Below are positions 56,704 through 64,000 of a stretch of DNA of 64,000 nt, one piece after another; positions within the stretch are counted from its first letter, which is position 1, and every line of letters begins with the position of its first letter. Position numbers and translations under genes: made by a program. Source of the stretch: Corallococcus sp. NCRR (GTDB taxonomy: Bacteria; Myxococcota; Myxococcia; Myxococcales; Myxococcaceae); the NCBI RefSeq assembly GCF_026965535.1, contig NZ_CP114039.1, positions 5,332,001-5,396,000 on the forward strand. The letters run 5' to 3'. The notes below the pieces were generated by a model. The model was not told the origin of the DNA and ran no database searches. It worked only from the letters and a program-made list of their open reading frames with translations.

Positions 56704-56817
56704 GAGACAACCGGCCCCGAGCGGGCGCCTCTGTCCGTGCCCTACCTTGGCGTTCGCGTGCGCGACGTCGCGCTCCGGCCGGTCAAATCACGGGCTCCGG
56801 CCCATGCCGCGGGAGCC

Positions 56818-56841
56818 TGTTCGACTGTCGGACACGTTTTG
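56818..56841. repeat. Palindromic repeat, copy 2
   Basis: The core TGTTCGAC-T-GTCGGACA (56818-56834) differs from copy 1 by one base, and the same GTTTTGA follows after one base. The left flank lacks the AAAAC of copy 1. Confidence 0.8.
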
Positions 56842-56998
56842 ATGGGACCGGGCCCGGGTGGGGGCCTCCCGTCGCGACACATCGCCGCGCTTCGTGAGGC
56901 GCGCGTCATCACGCGGACCCTTGATTCGACGGGTTTGTTAACGAACCTCTGGGGACCTGCCTAGGATGCTCGCCGTCCTCTTCCTTCATGGAGCTTCG

Positions 56999-57625
56999 AT
57001 GGTGCGCACCCGGTTCGTAGGTCTCCTGGCGTTGCTGTTCGTCGCGGTCCCCGTCGTGTCGGGGGCCCAGGACGCCGTGACTCCGGCGGCGGTGGCTTCT
57101 GGCGATGAAGCGACGCATCAGGCGCTGCGCGCCATCAAGCAGGACATGGAGGATGCGCTCAACAAGCAGGACCTGGACCGGCTGCTGTCGCACCTGCACC
57201 CGGACGTCGTGTTCTCCACCATGAACAATGACGTTCGCGTGGGGAAGGACGCCATCCGCGCGTACTACGCGCAGATGCTCGGTGGCCCGAACAGCGTCGT
57301 GAAGAAGGTCACCGCGAAGTTCGACGTGGATGCGCTCACGCGCCTGTATGGAAACGCGGGCGTCGCGTATGGCTCGTCGCTGGACCACTACATCCTGAGT
57401 GACGGCACGGACCTGGTCGTCAATGGGCGGTGGACGTGCACCCTGGTGAAGGAGGGCGACCGGTGGCTCATCGCCGCGTTCCACTACTCCACCAACGTGT
57501 TCGACAACCCCCTGCTCACCAAGGTGAAGAACGCCGCCATGGGCTTCGGGGCCCTGGTCGCGGTCGCCGCGCTCGGCGCGGGTTTCTTCATCGGACGCCG
57601 GGGACGCCGGCCGGCGATGGCTTGA
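56999..57625 (+). CDS. Exported SnoaL/NTF2-like protein with C-terminal membrane helix
   Basis: A 208-residue protein with a signal peptide (MVRTRFVGLLALLFVAVPVVSGAQ), GGAGC before the ATG, and an NTF2-like domain (about 45-165) with LNKQDLDRLLSHLHPDVVFS and GRWTCTLVKEGDRWLIAAFH. A helix GFGALVAVAALGAGFFIG near the end, followed by RRGRR, would anchor it in the membrane with a basic cytosolic tail. The fold may bind a small ligand; no catalytic residues are certain. Its last 38 bases overlap the convergent DUF418 gene. Confidence 0.82.
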   Translation: MVRTRFVGLLALLFVAVPVVSGAQDAVTPAAVASGDEATHQALRAIKQDMEDALNKQDLDRLLSHLHPDVVFSTMNNDVRVGKDAIRAYYAQMLGGPNSVVKKVTAKFDVDALTRLYGNAGVAYGSSLDHYILSDGTDLVVNGRWTCTLVKEGDRWLIAAFHYSTNVFDNPLLTKVKNAAMGFGALVAVAALGAGFFIGRRGRRPAMA

Positions 57626-58898
57626 GCCCAAGCCGCATGGGCTGGCGCTGGCCGTAGGTGAGCGAGCGCCACAGCCACTCGGCTGGACCGAAGCGGAAGC
57701 GCGCCAGCCACCAGTGGCTGAGGGGAATCTGGAGCGCGAACACCAAGAGGCTCAGGGCCACGCAGCGTGAGGGCGGCAGCTTGCCGATGAGCCCCAACCC
57801 CCAGCCGTCATAGAGGCAGAGGCTCACCACCGTCTGCATCAGGTAGTTTGTGAGCGCCATGCGACCCACCGGCGCCAGGATGCCCAGCCACCTGCGCCAG
57901 CGCTCCTGCTGGAAGAGCAGAGCGAAGGCGGCCACGTAGGCCGCGGCGAGGCCCAGGTAGCCCATCTCCTGGATTGCGGACAGGGTGAACATCCAGTGGG
58001 CTTTCGCCGGGTCCAGCACTCCCGCGAGCCGCAGATGCTGAACCACCACCCCGGCGCCATTTCCCAGCACGCCCAGCACCAGACCCCAACCCAGCATCTT
58101 CCGGTGCCAGGCGCGGTGGCGCTCCACGTCCTGGAGCAACAGGTGCCGGCCCGCGAGCAGCCCCAGCAGGAACCGGCCCAGGATGAAGATCATCCACAGC
58201 AGCCGCTTCAGCGTGGGCAGCATGTACTGGAGGAAGTGCGCGTTCGCGGCCTGCGTCGCCCAGAGTGAGTCGCTCTTGAGCCCGAGCAGCAGTTGCTCCC
58301 GCGTCCGCGCCTCCATGGCTTCCGAGGCCTTCGCCGCGTCCGCCGCCGCCTGCGCTCCGTGCAGCAGGATGGGACCGAAGTGCAGGAGCGCTGGCACCAG
58401 CAACGGCACCACCACCACCGACAGGCCCACCCACACCCAGAGCGTCCGGTCCGAACGATCGCGGAAGAGGAGCAACGCGAAGCCCAGCAGGGCGTAGGTG
58501 GAGAGGACGTCTCCCGTCCAGAGCACCGTGAGATGCACCACCCCTATGCCCAGCAGCACGAGCAGACGCCGTGAATACACCGGGACGACGGAGGCGCCTC
58601 GTGACGCGGCCCGTGTGAGCTGGATGGAGAACCCCAGCCCGAAGAGGAAGGCGAACAGCGTGACGAACTTCTGGTTCACGAAGAAGTGGTAGAGCGCCGT
58701 GACGGCCGCCTCGAAGGGCGGCGCCGCCAGTGCCTGGGCCTGCTCTCGTGGCATCAGGACCCGGCCGCTGAACCAGGCGAAGCTGTTTGACACGAAGACG
58801 CCCCACAACGCGAAGCCGCGCAGCACATCCAGGAGCGGCAACCGTTCGGAGGCATCCACCGGACGCGCGCTGGAGATGGAAGGAGCGGAGTCGGACAT
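57588..58898 (-). CDS. DUF418/YeiB-family multi-pass membrane protein
   Basis: A 436-residue protein with about ten membrane helices. The N-terminal LPLLDVLRGFALWGVFVSNS is the usual start of the DUF418 (acyltransferase-3-like HTTM) group, and the C-terminal DUF418 part contains GRMALTNYLMQTVVSLCLYD and PAEWLWRSLTYGQRQPM, both typical. The function of YeiB-like proteins is unknown; acyl transfer or transport has been suggested. The C-terminal 38 bases overlap the SnoaL-like gene on the opposite strand. It lies 102 bp downstream of the PAP2/squalene-synthase-like gene and may be read with it. Confidence 0.93.
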   Translation of the reverse strand: MSDSAPSISSARPVDASERLPLLDVLRGFALWGVFVSNSFAWFSGRVLMPREQAQALAAPPFEAAVTALYHFFVNQKFVTLFAFLFGLGFSIQLTRAASRGASVVPVYSRRLLVLLGIGVVHLTVLWTGDVLSTYALLGFALLLFRDRSDRTLWVWVGLSVVVVPLLVPALLHFGPILLHGAQAAADAAKASEAMEARTREQLLLGLKSDSLWATQAANAHFLQYMLPTLKRLLWMIFILGRFLLGLLAGRHLLLQDVERHRAWHRKMLGWGLVLGVLGNGAGVVVQHLRLAGVLDPAKAHWMFTLSAIQEMGYLGLAAAYVAAFALLFQQERWRRWLGILAPVGRMALTNYLMQTVVSLCLYDGWGLGLIGKLPPSRCVALSLLVFALQIPLSHWWLARFRFGPAEWLWRSLTYGQRQPMRLGLKPSPAGVPGVR

Positions 58899-59000
58899 GC
58901 GTCCAGCAGATGCCTCCGTCCGCTTCGCGTCAACGCATGCGCCACGTCATGCTCCGCGGACTCACTCCTCGAGCAGGGAGGGTGACCCCGCGTGAAGGAC

Positions 59001-60527
59001 TCAGGTGCTTTCGAGCACCGGCGCTTCGCGCAGGAAGGGCATGCGGCGCGGCAGCTTCCGCGCCCAGAAGGCCTCCACCGACCCGTGGAAGAGTCGCAGC
59101 AACGCGGCGCCTTGCCTGCCCTCCAGTTGAGCCAGCTCCTTCGCGGAGCGGTCCAGCAGCGCGCGGGCCCGCTGGTACTCGCCGAGCACCCAGGCCCGTC
59201 CGGCTTGCGCCGTGAGCAGTGAGTCGAAGTCCTCGGGCGCATGTCCCTGGGCGCGCACTTCCGCGGCGACGTCGGCGGGCACGTTGAAGAGACCCTGGGC
59301 CAGGTCCTCGCGCAGGTCTCGCATCACGGAACACCAACCCAACGCCGCGAGCAGGGAAGGAGCGTCCTCTGCTCGCACCTGCGCGTCCGCGACGTGCAGC
59401 ATCAGGTTCACGGACAGCCGGAAGGTGTTTCCGAGCTGGGTCTGGAGTGTTGCCTCGTCCCACCAGTGCCCATCACGCACCCGCTCGCGGTCCCGGCGCA
59501 TCGTGCGCACCAGTTCGAGGACCTGCTCGCGGGCCTCCGGGTCGGACAGCTCCGTGAGCAGCACCCGGCCCAGCGTCACCGCGGTGGCGTGGAACTCCGT
59601 CGCGGGGCCCGGCGCTCCCGCCGCCAGCGTGCGCAGGAGCGCGTCAATGGCGTCCAGGGGTTCGCCTTCGACGGGGCGGTCTCCATCCAGCACGTCATCC
59701 ACCATCTGGAGGAAGCAGAACCCTGCTCGTGCCCGTCGCGCCTTGCGCCAGCGTCCCAGGGATTGCTGATACAGCGCGAGCGCGATGAGCCCGTAACGCG
59801 GATGCCTGCGCGCGAAGCGGTACATCTCCCTCGCGCAGAGGGCCTCCACCCGCACGGCTTCGAGGAAGGTTTCCTTCCGGACCCGGGGCGCCACGACACG
59901 CCACATGCCCCAGGCGAGCAACGCTCCCGCGAACACGTCCACCATGTGGTGCTCGTGGATGAGCAGCGTGGACGCCGCGATGGCCAGGGCCCAGAGCGCG
60001 AAGACGGTGCTCGCCACCGGCCCTGAGCGCTCGCGATAGGCCAGGGCCGCCGTGCAGGCGAAGGCGACGTGGAGCGACGGCAGGTAGTTGCGCTCCAGGT
60101 TCATCGTGTCCGCGGCCTGGAAGATGGACGCCCAGATCCCGGTGACGGCACGCGGTGGCCACGCCACCTCCACCGGCAGGACGAGGAAGCAGAGCGCGCC
60201 CAGCACCGTCTGCGCGCACAGCGCCAGCGCGAAGGGGAGCATCTGTCTCCACGTCCGGAAGATGAACAGGGACAGGAGCAGCAGCACATCCATGCTGATG
60301 TAGACGGCGGCCCAGCCGGGCATGAATGGGATGTGCTGCTCGAAGGGCAGGTCCACACGCAGGCCGCCGGAATAGAAGCCTGTCACCCAGCTCGCGCCGC
60401 CGTACACCGCGAGGAAGAACAGCGCGAAGCCGCACGTCATCGCGCCCGTCCGCTTCAGTTCCCCGCGCTCTGGCCAGCCGAAGAGCGGGCCCTCCGTGTG
60501 CGCTTCCTTCCCATTGGACGCGCTCAC
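59001..60527 (-). CDS. PAP2 phosphatase/squalene-phytoene synthase-like fusion
   Basis: A 508-residue protein from a GTG that overlaps the desaturase stop as GTGA; an ATG 29 codons later is the alternative. The first half has five or six membrane helices and the PAP2 motifs PSLH (150-153) and HEHHMVD (191-197, His193 and Asp197), as in inositol-phosphotransferase-like PAP2_3 enzymes. The second half (about 225-500) is an isoprenoid-synthase-like helical domain with FLQMVDDVLDGD (about 272-283) and VMRDLREDLAQGLFNVP, the two aspartate-rich regions of squalene/phytoene synthases. I infer prenyl-diphosphate chemistry at the membrane. Confidence 0.85.
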   Translation of the reverse strand: MSASNGKEAHTEGPLFGWPERGELKRTGAMTCGFALFFLAVYGGASWVTGFYSGGLRVDLPFEQHIPFMPGWAAVYISMDVLLLLSLFIFRTWRQMLPFALALCAQTVLGALCFLVLPVEVAWPPRAVTGIWASIFQAADTMNLERNYLPSLHVAFACTAALAYRERSGPVASTVFALWALAIAASTLLIHEHHMVDVFAGALLAWGMWRVVAPRVRKETFLEAVRVEALCAREMYRFARRHPRYGLIALALYQQSLGRWRKARRARAGFCFLQMVDDVLDGDRPVEGEPLDAIDALLRTLAAGAPGPATEFHATAVTLGRVLLTELSDPEAREQVLELVRTMRRDRERVRDGHWWDEATLQTQLGNTFRLSVNLMLHVADAQVRAEDAPSLLAALGWCSVMRDLREDLAQGLFNVPADVAAEVRAQGHAPEDFDSLLTAQAGRAWVLGEYQRARALLDRSAKELAQLEGRQGAALLRLFHGSVEAFWARKLPRRMPFLREAPVLEST

Positions 60528-61435
60528 TCTGGCTGCTCCGGGAATGGCCGGGGTCCTCGCCACATGGACAGCCAGATGCCCAGGAAGGATGGCCGGGGAA
60601 CACTCTCGTCCACGTAGCGCCCCAGGTAGAGCCAGGGCACCTGCGGGTACCGGTGGTGCGCCCGGTGATAGTGGTAGTTGAGGAACACCCAGCGCACCGG
60701 CGCGGCGACCCTCAGGTCCCAGGCCCCTTCGCGCACGTCCAGCGGCGACCACGCGTGATCCGCGTACTGGAGCGAGCTCCAGTTCACCGCGAAGGCCGCG
60801 TAGCAGAGCGCCCACCCCACGAGCGTCAGGTCCAGCGCGTAGGCCAGCCCTGCCTGCACCGCCGCCATCCCCAACACCTCCATCCGGATGGCCGCCCCCG
60901 GAGCGTCCTCCAGCCGCCCCAGGTACGCGTCCGCGCCCGTCTGTTCCCCGTAGCGCGTGCCCGGCCCTCGCAGCCTCCGCAGCAGGCCCGGCGCGATTGC
61001 GAACACCAGCGCCCCCAGCGGAACGAACAGCCAGTAGACGCCGGTCAGGATGACGTACCACTGCGCATACTTGAGGAAGCGGTGGTCGCCCGGGTGCAGG
61101 TAGTCGAACTGCTCTCGCGCCGTGCGGTTGTACCGGTGATGCGTGAGGTGGAAGGCCCGCTGCAGCGTGAACGACGTGGGGAAGAACGCCGCCGCCAGCC
61201 GGCCCAGCCCGTCGTTGATCCGCCGCGATGGGTGCAGCACCCCGTGCGTCGCTTCATGCAACAGCGAGAACACCGTGTTGTTCACGTAGGAGAACACCCC
61301 GGCCGCGACCAGCCGCACCCAGAGCCCTTCCGCGTGCGACGCCGTCCAAAGGCACAGCGCCCCCGCGCCCATCGCCGCGACGAGCAGCGCCGCGTTGAGC
61401 GCGGCGGGAATCGGCGGAGCGTCATCGGCGCGCAT
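60524..61435 (-). CDS. Membrane fatty-acid-desaturase-family protein
   Basis: Di-iron membrane enzyme of 303 residues. The histidine boxes are HEATH (60-64), HLTHH (96-100) and HYHRAHH near the end, with membrane helices at about 14-34, 38-58, 120-145 and 190-215. The family hydroxylates or desaturates acyl chains, sterols or carotenoids; the third box and short length resemble CrtW/CrtZ-adjacent and acyl-lipid types without deciding between them. It overlaps the Rieske gene upstream by 14 bp and the PAP2 fusion gene downstream by 4 bp. Confidence 0.9.
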   Translation of the reverse strand: MRADDAPPIPAALNAALLVAAMGAGALCLWTASHAEGLWVRLVAAGVFSYVNNTVFSLLHEATHGVLHPSRRINDGLGRLAAAFFPTSFTLQRAFHLTHHRYNRTAREQFDYLHPGDHRFLKYAQWYVILTGVYWLFVPLGALVFAIAPGLLRRLRGPGTRYGEQTGADAYLGRLEDAPGAAIRMEVLGMAAVQAGLAYALDLTLVGWALCYAAFAVNWSSLQYADHAWSPLDVREGAWDLRVAAPVRWVFLNYHYHRAHHRYPQVPWLYLGRYVDESVPRPSFLGIWLSMWRGPRPFPEQPE

Positions 61436-62408
61436 CTTCGCCGTCCTCGGGCAGGCCCACCGCGAAGTCGAGCAGCTGGCGCATCACCGGATCCGCCGTC
61501 GCTGTCGCGACGTTGAAGCGCATGCCGTCCAGCACGGCCATGTCGCGCCGCAGGAACGACGTGTACAGCCACCGCGACACCCCGAGCACCAGCGCCGCCG
61601 CGCCTGGAATCCGCCCCCGCCTCGCCGCGACGGCGAGCCGCACCGACGTCCCCTCCGCCACCGGCGTCAGGCTCGCGAGCAGCAGCCCCCGCGCCCGGCC
61701 CAGGTCGCTCTTCACCGAGATCAACGTCCCGCCGTGCAGCGTGAGCTCCACCCGGATGCGGTTGCCCGACAGCGCCTTCATCAGCCGGTCGCTCGCGCCC
61801 GTGCCGATGACGCGCGACGTGTAGCGCAGGCGCAGGGTGTACCGGTCCGGGGTCTCCCAGGTCGGCGTGTCCCACAGCTCCCGATGGTGCACCGTGCGCA
61901 GATGGTCCAGGTCGAACGAGTTCGCCGCCAGCGGCAACCACGGACAGCCCACCGTCACCGGAGGTCCCACGTTCCAGTGGTGCTCCCCACCTCCCACGTC
62001 GGGTGGGGGAAAGAGCGCCTCGGGGCCGTTGAACACGAGCACCCCACCGAAGCGCTCCTCCACCGGCCACGCCCGGGGCCCCGGCAGGGCGGACACGTCG
62101 CTCCGGCCAGGCGCGGCCCGGCAGCGGCCCCCTCCGTCGAAGCTCCAATGGTGCAGCGGACAGCGCAGCAGCTCGCCCTGGACGGTGCCGTGCTTCAGGT
62201 GCGCCCCCAGGTGCGGGCAGTGCGCGGACAGGGCGTGGACCCGGCCCTGCTGGCTCCGGAACACCACCACCTCCTGGCCACCCACCTGAACGCCCATCGC
62301 GTGGCCGGGCCGCAGGGCCGCGGACGGAGCCACCAGGTACCAGGAGCGCGGACGCGAGGGCCCGGGGAGACGGTCCGGAGCCACCCCGGCCAGGACGGGA
62401 ACAACCAT
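61422..62408 (-). CDS. Rieske non-haem iron oxygenase
   Basis: A 328-residue oxygenase component. The [2Fe-2S] ligands are Cys64-His66 (HCPHLGAHL) and Cys83-His86 (RCPLHHW). The mononuclear site follows in NSFDLDHLRTVHHREL with His169 and His174 and a bridging Asp166. The layout resembles sterol or cholesterol-type oxygenases (KshA/DAF-36 group) more than aromatic-ring dioxygenases. No reductase is encoded nearby. It is the first gene of an overlapping operon with the desaturase and PAP2/squalene-synthase-like genes, suggesting that the three act on the same lipid. Confidence 0.92.
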   Translation of the reverse strand: MVVPVLAGVAPDRLPGPSRPRSWYLVAPSAALRPGHAMGVQVGGQEVVVFRSQQGRVHALSAHCPHLGAHLKHGTVQGELLRCPLHHWSFDGGGRCRAAPGRSDVSALPGPRAWPVEERFGGVLVFNGPEALFPPPDVGGGEHHWNVGPPVTVGCPWLPLAANSFDLDHLRTVHHRELWDTPTWETPDRYTLRLRYTSRVIGTGASDRLMKALSGNRIRVELTLHGGTLISVKSDLGRARGLLLASLTPVAEGTSVRLAVAARRGRIPGAAALVLGVSRWLYTSFLRRDMAVLDGMRFNVATATADPVMRQLLDFAVGLPEDGEDARR

Positions 62409-62553
62409 GCCCGGACCCTACCGGACCCGGTGTCTCCAGGGCCACGGGGGGGCCGGTCGAGACTGGCTTTACGCCCGGGTTCCTGGTTTGTCAGGCGCTG
62501 GTGGAACCGGGCGCGCCGCCCCGACGGGGCGGGTCTGGGAAGGGACGTGTGAC

Positions 62554-63741
62554 ATGGCAGGCGATACGGCGGGCAGCAGTCGGGGCGGTTCGTTGCGGGG
62601 CGGCACGCTCCAGGTGGTGCAGACCCTGGCGGCGCAAGGCGAGCCGGAGCGCGCGGCGCAGCTCTACGAGGAGCTGGGCGCGGCGCAGCGCGAGCGGCTT
62701 CGCAAGGAGGCCGCGCAGGGGACGGTGAAGGAGCGCCATTGGCTGGTGGACGTGCTGCGCCGGGCGCGGGACTTCACGGGCGCGGCCCGGCTCCTGGACG
62801 GCAGCGGCGACGACGTCTCCGTGGCGGACCTGTACGCCCAGGGCGGTCAGCACGTGGCGGCCGCGGAGGCGTACCTGCGCGCGGGCGAGGTGGAGCGCGC
62901 CGCGGCGGCCTTCGAGCGGGGCGGGGCGCTGGAGCGCGCGTTGGAGGTCTACCGGGGACTGGGCGCCAAGGAGTCCATGGCGCACTGCCTGGTCCGCCTG
63001 GGCCGCCCCTTCGAGGCCGCGGACCTCTACAGCGAACTGGGACAGGCCCACGCGGAGGCCGAGGCCCTGGGCGGCGTGCTCGCGGAGGATCCCCGCTACG
63101 TCGAGGCCGTGCTGCGCACGTGCAAGGTGCTGGACGCAGGCGGCTTCACGCACCGGGCGCTCGCGGTCCTGGCGGACGCGCTGAGCAGCGCCGACCACCT
63201 GCGCGCGGATCCGGTCCTGGTGACGGAGAAGGCGAGGCTGCTGCGGCGCATGGGCCTGGACGTGGAGGCGGAGGCGCTCCTCGCGCGGCTGGCCGCGGGC
63301 GCGACCGTGCCGGAGGCCAGTGGCTACCGCTTCCTCAAGGCCATCCCCATCTTCGGCGAGCTGCCGCTGGAGGACATGAAGGACCTGTACCGCCTGGCGC
63401 GGCCCGTGACGGCGGCGCCGGGCACGGTGCTGCTGGAGAAGGGCGCTCCCGGCACGGGGCTGCTCGTGCTGCTGGAGGGCACCGTGGACGTCCACTCCGG
63501 CAACGAGCACAACGCGCGGCACCTCAACACGCTGGGGCCGGGCTCGCACCTGGGAGAGATTTCGCTCGTGCAGGACGGACCCGTGTCCGCGAACGTGCGC
63601 GCGAAGACGGCGGTGCGCGCGCTGCGCATCACCCGCGAGAGCTTCCAGCACTTCCTGGCCACGCACGACGCGGCCTCGCTGCACATCTACCGGCTCTTCA
63701 CGCAGAACCTCGCGGCGCGCGTGAGGGCGCTGAGCGGCTGA
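62554..63741 (+). CDS. TPR-like repeat protein with a C-terminal cyclic-nucleotide-binding domain
   Basis: A 395-residue cytosolic protein with GGGAAGGGA before the ATG. Residues about 15-245 are helical repeats of TPR/HEAT type (RAAQLYEELGAAQRERLRKE, AAAEAYLRAGEVERAAAAFE, RALEVYRGLGAKESMAHCLV). Residues about 265-390 form a cNMP-binding beta roll with GAPGTGLLVLLEGTVDV and the phosphate-cassette-like region LGEISLVQDGPVSANVRAKT. The key Arg of the cassette appears shifted or replaced by Ser-Ala, so binding is uncertain. It is transcribed away from the Rieske operon. A signalling scaffold is a reasonable guess. Confidence 0.88.
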   Translation: MAGDTAGSSRGGSLRGGTLQVVQTLAAQGEPERAAQLYEELGAAQRERLRKEAAQGTVKERHWLVDVLRRARDFTGAARLLDGSGDDVSVADLYAQGGQHVAAAEAYLRAGEVERAAAAFERGGALERALEVYRGLGAKESMAHCLVRLGRPFEAADLYSELGQAHAEAEALGGVLAEDPRYVEAVLRTCKVLDAGGFTHRALAVLADALSSADHLRADPVLVTEKARLLRRMGLDVEAEALLARLAAGATVPEASGYRFLKAIPIFGELPLEDMKDLYRLARPVTAAPGTVLLEKGAPGTGLLVLLEGTVDVHSGNEHNARHLNTLGPGSHLGEISLVQDGPVSANVRAKTAVRALRITRESFQHFLATHDAASLHIYRLFTQNLAARVRALSG

Positions 63742-63788
63742 ACGAAGCGGTGTCCCCAGCGGGCCCGGACTTGCTACCGTCCCGCACC

Positions 63789-64000
63789 ATGGGTGATTCG
63801 ACCAGGCTTGAGAGCGCACGCAACGTGCGCGTGTCCGCGGAGTTCTGGAAACAGTGCGCGGCGCTCCAGGGCAGGAATGCCTTCCTCGACGCGGTCCTCC
63901 TGAAGGGCCCCACGAAGGCGGGCGAGCTTCAACTGGAGCTGCCGGAGTCGACGCGGGTCCTCGGCTATGCGCGGCAGGAGAAGGAGTACCTCGCGTTCCT
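63789..64000 (+). CDS. 5' part of an unknown gene, cut by window end
   Basis: The frame from ATG 63789 (MGDSTRLESARNVRVSAEFW) stays open to the last base, 70 residues, with high GC3. There is no signal peptide. The segment LQGRNAFLDAVLLKGPTKAGEL is not one I recognise. It lies 47 bp after the cNMP-binding gene on the same strand and may be cotranscribed with it. Confidence 0.6.
   Translation, partial: MGDSTRLESARNVRVSAEFWKQCAALQGRNAFLDAVLLKGPTKAGELQLELPESTRVLGYARQEKEYLAF

Larger units (their letters stand above)
56613..56998. promoter_or_regulatory. Divergent intergenic region with paired palindromes
   Basis: This 386-bp gap separates the leftward GntR gene from the rightward SnoaL-like gene. 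It contains two copies of the palindromic repeat described separately, 137 bp apart, with weaker similarity continuing for about 40 bp on the right side of each. The rest is GC-rich with an A/T-poor composition and no open frame of protein character. Confidence 0.6.

Overview
The window reads as chromosomal DNA of a myxobacterium (Myxococcota, Myxococcus/Corallococcus-like). The basis is very high GC with strong GC3 bias, which opens long false frames on the opposite strand, together with many lipoprotein genes, a DUF2381 protein (a family I know only from myxobacteria), lipoxygenases, a PilT-like motor ATPase and a Lys-N-type protease. The assignment is an inference; there is no rRNA marker. 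I see no tRNA, rRNA, CRISPR array, insertion sequence or prophage. Coding density is high and most genes sit in short, often overlapping, operons.

Layout. 1-7 kb: the end of a DUF1152 gene, two lipoproteins, a leftward monooxygenase/Fe-alcohol dehydrogenase/endonuclease III operon, menB, and a large lipoprotein. 7-12.8 kb: the most striking locus, two divergent lipoxygenases of different architecture followed by a cytochrome P450 that lacks the I-helix acid needed for O2 activation. Together they look like an oxylipin pathway in which a lipoxygenase makes fatty-acid hydroperoxides and the P450 rearranges them without a reductase. 12.8-17 kb: small secreted or lipoprotein genes, including DUF2381. 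17-19 kb: ada overlapping a nucleic-acid-type 2OG-Fe(II) oxygenase (alkylation response). 19-22.3 kb: a 1090-residue secreted multidomain hydrolase. 22.5-26 kb: a TetR-regulated EmrB/EmrA efflux pair. 26-31 kb: an acetyltransferase, an MFS permease, a secreted GH13-CBM20 amylase and a lipoprotein.

30.8-37.2 kb: an RND tripartite pump (outer-membrane channel, adaptor, transporter) divergent from a MarR regulator, with a palindrome in the spacer of the pump promoter. 37.3-44 kb: a PilT-family ATPase with an apparent CTG start, class I fumarase, a membrane methyltransferase, an MFS exporter and an IPNS-like oxygenase. 44-46 kb: a Lys-N-like M35 protease and a separate lipoprotein that repeats its N-terminal domain. 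46-52 kb: a class I amidotransferase with an ATPase carrying Arg in the Walker A lysine position, then a beta-propeller-like lipoprotein and two outer-membrane proteins. 52-57 kb: coaA, a cysteine synthase, an orphan HsdR-N nuclease-like protein and a GntR regulator next to two copies of a strong palindrome. 57-62.4 kb: a SnoaL-like protein, a DUF418 membrane protein, and a tightly overlapping Rieske oxygenase/desaturase/PAP2-squalene-synthase-fusion operon that looks like an uncharacterised lipid or isoprenoid pathway. 62.5-64 kb: a TPR/cyclic-nucleotide-binding protein and the start of an unknown gene.
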